Assembly: GCA_021654635.1 (NCBI GenBank) | Contig: AP025179.1 | Coordinates: forward strand, 5,890,001-5,954,000 | Reading direction: 5' to 3' | Length of the DNA stretch: 64,000 nt | Origin: Mycobacterium kiyosense | Lineage (GTDB): Bacteria > Actinomycetota > Actinomycetes > Mycobacteriales > Mycobacteriaceae | Part shown: in pieces, positions 60,876-64,000 of the stretch | How positions within the stretch are numbered: position 1 is the stretch's first letter | How the letters are laid out: each line of letters begins with the position of its first letter | Notes under the pieces: model-generated | What the model was told of the DNA's origin: nothing | Database searches by the model: none | What the model saw: only the letters and a program-made list of their open reading frames with translations | Translations under genes and position numbers: made by a program

Positions 60876-62492
60876 TCAACCCTTCACCAGGTTCTCGTAG
60901 TCGGGCATCCCGTTCCAGGTGGGCCTGACGTTGCTGACCTGGTTCGACCATCCGATGACACTGATGTAGTACCACAGCGGCACGCTCGGCATGTCGCGCA
61001 ACAGGATTCGCTGTGCGACATTGGTCAGCACGTCTGCGTCGCGCAGATTGGGCGCCGCCTGGGCCGCCGCCAGCGCGGCGTCGAATTCCCGGCTGGAGTA
61101 GCCGACGTCGTTGGATCCCGCTCCGGTGGCGTACAGCGGGGCGAGGAATTCGATCATCGACGGGTAGTCGCCGATCCAGCCGGCCCGGAACGCGGTGTCG
61201 ATGGTGCGGTTGCCGACCTGGGTGCGAAAGCCGGCGAAGGTGGGGTAGGGCGCACCGGCCGCGTCGATGCCCAGCACGTTTTTGATGCTGTTGGCCACCG
61301 CGTCGACCCACTCCTGGTGGCCGCTGTCGGCGTTGTAGGCGATGGCGTAGCGTCCGCTCCACGGCGAGATGGCGTTGGCTTGCGCCCAAAGTTTGCGGGC
61401 CCGTTCAGGATTGAAGTCCAACGCGTCGTTGCCCGGGATGTTCGGATCGAACCCGGGTAGCGAGCTGGCGGTGAAATCCCTTGCCGGGCTGCGTGTTCCG
61501 TTGAAGATCTGCTGACAGATCTGCGGGCGGTTGATCGCCGCCGACAAGGCCAGCCTGCGCAACCGGCCCTCCTCACCGCCGAAATGCGGCAGCCGCAACG
61601 GGGTATCCAGCGATTGACTGACAGCCACCGGGCTCTTGAGCCAGTTGCCGCCCAGATCGCGTGGATAGATGGTCAGCGCGCTGGACGGAATCGTGTCCAG
61701 CACATCGAGATTGCCGGACAACAGATCGGAATAGGCGGTCTCGAGGTTACCGTAGAACTCGAACCGCAGACCTTTGTTGCGGGGTTGGCGGTTGCCGTGA
61801 TAGTCGGGATTGGGTCGTAGGTCCAACCGGACGTTGTGCTCCCAGGCCGGGCCGTCGGAGCCCTCGGCGAGCCGGTACGGGCCGTTGCCGATCGGGTGTT
61901 GCCCGAACGCGGTCAGGTCGCGAAATGCCGAGGGCGGCAGTGGGTAGAACGCGCTGTGGCCCAGACTCAGCACGAAGTCCACCGTCGGCGCCCGCAACTG
62001 CACCGTGAACTCGAGATCGCTGAGCACCTGCAGCCCCGACATGGTGGTCGGTCGTCCGGGGCCCGGCGGGCCGGCCACCTCGTCGAACCCGGCTATCGGA
62101 CTGAAGAATTGTTGCTGCAGTTGGGCATTGGCACTCGCTGCCCCGTAGTTCCACGCGTCGACGAACGAGTGCGCCGTTACCGGAGACCCGTCGGTGAATT
62201 TCCAGCCCGGTTTGAGCACCACCCGGTAGTTGACGTTATCGGTGGTCGCCACGGACTCGGCGACCTCCGGGGCCGGCCGGCCGGCGGCGTCATAGGACAT
62301 CAGCCCGGCGAAGAGCCGGTCGATGATGCGACCGCCGTTGCTGTCGTTGGTGCCGGTCGGGATCAGCGGGTTGGGCGGCTCGCCGCCGTTGACGACCACC
62401 AGATCGGGCGTCAGCACACCGCCGCCGCAACCGCACAGGCAACCGGCCAGCAGGGTGGCCACCAGCAGCACGGCCCCCATCCTCCGATGCAT
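60876..62492 (-). CDS. dppA: Peptide/haem-binding lipoprotein of the Dpp transporter
   Basis: 538 residues. Signal peptide 'MGAVLLVATLLAGCLCG' with lipobox 'LAGC'. The SBP family 5 domain includes 'GGEPPNPLIPTGTNDSNGGR', 'VLKPGWKFTDGSPVTAHSFV' and 'DYPSMIEFLAPLY'. It captures peptides outside the membrane; the M. tuberculosis homologue Rv3666c (DppA) also binds haem. ATG 62492 is used; the next Met is four codons on and also plausible. First gene of the dppABCD operon, divergent from acs. Confidence 0.94.
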   Translation of the reverse strand: MHRRMGAVLLVATLLAGCLCGCGGGVLTPDLVVVNGGEPPNPLIPTGTNDSNGGRIIDRLFAGLMSYDAAGRPAPEVAESVATTDNVNYRVVLKPGWKFTDGSPVTAHSFVDAWNYGAASANAQLQQQFFSPIAGFDEVAGPPGPGRPTTMSGLQVLSDLEFTVQLRAPTVDFVLSLGHSAFYPLPPSAFRDLTAFGQHPIGNGPYRLAEGSDGPAWEHNVRLDLRPNPDYHGNRQPRNKGLRFEFYGNLETAYSDLLSGNLDVLDTIPSSALTIYPRDLGGNWLKSPVAVSQSLDTPLRLPHFGGEEGRLRRLALSAAINRPQICQQIFNGTRSPARDFTASSLPGFDPNIPGNDALDFNPERARKLWAQANAISPWSGRYAIAYNADSGHQEWVDAVANSIKNVLGIDAAGAPYPTFAGFRTQVGNRTIDTAFRAGWIGDYPSMIEFLAPLYATGAGSNDVGYSSREFDAALAAAQAAPNLRDADVLTNVAQRILLRDMPSVPLWYYISVIGWSNQVSNVRPTWNGMPDYENLVKG

Positions 62493-62609
62493 AACAGCGA
62501 CCTTAAGGGGTGCGCCGCCCGAGCCCCGGTCGCGGCGGAAGATGTACGCCAGGTGACCGGGAATTGAAGGATGACCGCCGGTGCCGGGTGCGGTATTACG
62601 CTCACACCC

Positions 62610-64000
62610 GTGACCACCACCGATGCCGAACACCCCACGGCCTATCCGCCCCCGACGCAGTTCGCCGAGCAGGCCAACGCCCGGGCCGCGCTCTACGACC
62701 AGGCCGAGCAGGACCGCCTGGCGTTCTGGGCCGAACAAGCCGAGCGGCTGACCTGGGACACTCCCCACACCGAGGTGCTGGACTGGTCGGACGCGCCGTT
62801 CGCCAAGTGGTTCGTCGGGGGAAAGCTCAACGTCGCTTACAACTGCGTGGACCGCCACGTCGAGGCCGGCAACGGGGATCGGGTCGCCATCCACTGGGTC
62901 GGCGAGCCGGAGGGCCACGAGCGCACGCTGACCTACGCGGACCTGCAGCGGGAGGTCGCTAAGGCGGCCAACGCGCTGGCCGGCCTGGGCCTGGTCGCCG
63001 GGGACCGGGTGGCCATCTACCTACCGCTCATCCCGGAAGCCGTGATCGCGATGCTGGCCTGCGCCCGGCTGGGCATCATGCACACGGTGGTGTTCGGCGG
63101 CTTCACCGCGCACGCGCTGCGGGCCCGCATCGCCGACGCCCAGGCCAAGCTGCTGATCACCGCCGACGGTCAGTTCCGCCGCGGCCACCCGGCTCCGCTC
63201 AAGGAGGCCGCCGACGAGGCCGTCTCGGTCGAGGACAGTCCCGTCGAGAACGTGATCGTGGTGCGGCGCACCGGAATAGACGTGGAATGGAACGACGACC
63301 GCGACCTGTGGTGGCACGAGGTGGTCGACGAAGCGTCGCCCGAACACACCCCGGAGGCGTTCGACGCCGAGCAACCGCTGTTCCTGCTGTACACCTCCGG
63401 CACCACCGGAACGCCCAAGGGCATCGTGCACACCAGCGGCGGCTACCTGACCCAGTGCGCGTACACCATGCACGCCGTCTTCGACGTCAAACCGGAGCGT
63501 GACGTGTTCTGGTGCACGGCCGACATCGGCTGGGTCACCGGGCACACCTACGGCGTCTACGGTCCGCTGTCCAACGGCGTCACCGAGGTGCTCTACGAGG
63601 GCACCCCCAACACACCCAGCGAGCACCGGCATTTCGAGATCATCGAAAAGTACGGCGTCACAATCTATTACACAGCGCCGACGCTGATCCGTACGTTCAT
63701 GAAGTGGGGCCGGGAGATCCCCGACGCGCATGACCTGTCCAGCATCCGGCTGCTGGGTTCGGTCGGCGAGATCATCAACCCCGAAGCGTGGCGCTGGTAC
63801 CGCGACGTCATCGGCGGCGGACGCGTGCCCGTCGTCGACACCTGGTGGCAGACCGAGACGGGTGCGGCGATGATCTCCCCGCTGCCCGGTGTCAGCAAGG
63901 CCAAGCCCGGCTCGGCGATGACCCCGCTGCCGGGCATCTCGGCCAAAATCGTCGACGATCACGGCGAGCCGCTACCGCCGGACGAGGACGGCGAGACACA
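62610..64000 (+). CDS. acs: Acetyl-CoA synthetase, 3' end beyond window
   Basis: First 463 residues of AMP-forming acetyl-CoA synthetase, from GTG 62610 (frame still open at 64000). 'YNCVDRHVEAGNGDRVAIHW' is the ACS N-domain, 'PLFLLYTSGTTGTPKGIVHT' the A3 phosphate loop, 'CTADIGWVTGHTYGVYGPLS' the acetate pocket with its Trp, and 'VDTWWQTETG' the A5 motif. It activates acetate for entry into metabolism and is regulated by lysine acetylation at the C-terminal Lys, outside the window. Equivalent to Rv3667. Confidence 0.97.
   Translation, partial: MTTTDAEHPTAYPPPTQFAEQANARAALYDQAEQDRLAFWAEQAERLTWDTPHTEVLDWSDAPFAKWFVGGKLNVAYNCVDRHVEAGNGDRVAIHWVGEPEGHERTLTYADLQREVAKAANALAGLGLVAGDRVAIYLPLIPEAVIAMLACARLGIMHTVVFGGFTAHALRARIADAQAKLLITADGQFRRGHPAPLKEAADEAVSVEDSPVENVIVVRRTGIDVEWNDDRDLWWHEVVDEASPEHTPEAFDAEQPLFLLYTSGTTGTPKGIVHTSGGYLTQCAYTMHAVFDVKPERDVFWCTADIGWVTGHTYGVYGPLSNGVTEVLYEGTPNTPSEHRHFEIIEKYGVTIYYTAPTLIRTFMKWGREIPDAHDLSSIRLLGSVGEIINPEAWRWYRDVIGGGRVPVVDTWWQTETGAAMISPLPGVSKAKPGSAMTPLPGISAKIVDDHGEPLPPDEDGET

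Overview
The window is chromosomal DNA of a Mycobacterium, most likely a slow grower from a PE_PGRS-bearing lineage (kansasii/marinum/gordonae-like). DNA is GC-rich, and gene order follows M. tuberculosis H37Rv from about Rv3604c to Rv3667. It holds a PE/PPE pair, a PE_PGRS gene, a lone PE gene, the mycobacterial cyclase Rv3645 and both abundant mycobacterial sRNAs 6C/B11 and Ms1/MTS2823. Species cannot be fixed from the sequence alone.

Layout. 1-6147: folate operon (folE-folP-folB-folK, then DUF3180 and DUF6779 membrane proteins), ftsH and a frameshifted VOC gene. 6223-9391: ephA, a luciferase-like monooxygenase and a zinc alcohol dehydrogenase in one coupled operon. 10045-11606: a PE-PPE pair with a frameshifted PPE. 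12426-22924: lpqG, hpt, tilS, a DUF2342 zincin, dacB, ppa, a flippase-like protein, ppgS with its DUF2304 partner, galE and a large membrane protein.

22946-35439 is an integrated element of about 12.5 kb, bounded by a 40-bp direct repeat that is the 3' part of a tRNA-Thr(CGT) gene. It has a tyrosine integrase, a coiled-coil HTH repressor with a palindromic operator region, an excisionase, and a leftward operon (four unknown or DUF proteins, a RepA-like ATPase, a WhiB-like protein) in which every gene junction is a start/stop overlap. Then come a scaffold-like protein and an HK97-type major capsid protein, and at the far end a MazF/PemK-type toxin-antitoxin pair plus two unknown small genes. 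No portal, terminase, protease or tail gene is visible. A 2.7-kb IS21-family element splits the leftward operon. Overall it is a phiRv1/phiRv2-like, capsid-carrying phage satellite or cryptic prophage.

35402-48686: tRNA-Thr, a frameshifted holB, the Rv3645-type cyclase, topA, an Rv3647c-like gene, cspA with an intrinsic terminator, an MrfA-like DUF1998 helicase, a multiply frameshifted PE_PGRS gene that looks like two modules joined, and a PE gene starting with TTG. 49313-54984: an Rv3651-like sensor protein and the Tad/Flp-pilus-like locus Rv3654c-Rv3660c. 55172-56745: 6C sRNA (minus), a HAD phosphatase, Ms1 sRNA (plus). 56755-62492: an Rv3662c-like gene and the dppABCD peptide transporter. 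62610-end: the 5' part of acs.

Caution: at least seven genes (VOC, PPE, istA, holB, tadB and several sites in the PE_PGRS gene) are broken by one-base indels, mostly in G/C runs. holB is expected to be essential, so many of these are probably consensus errors rather than real pseudogenes.
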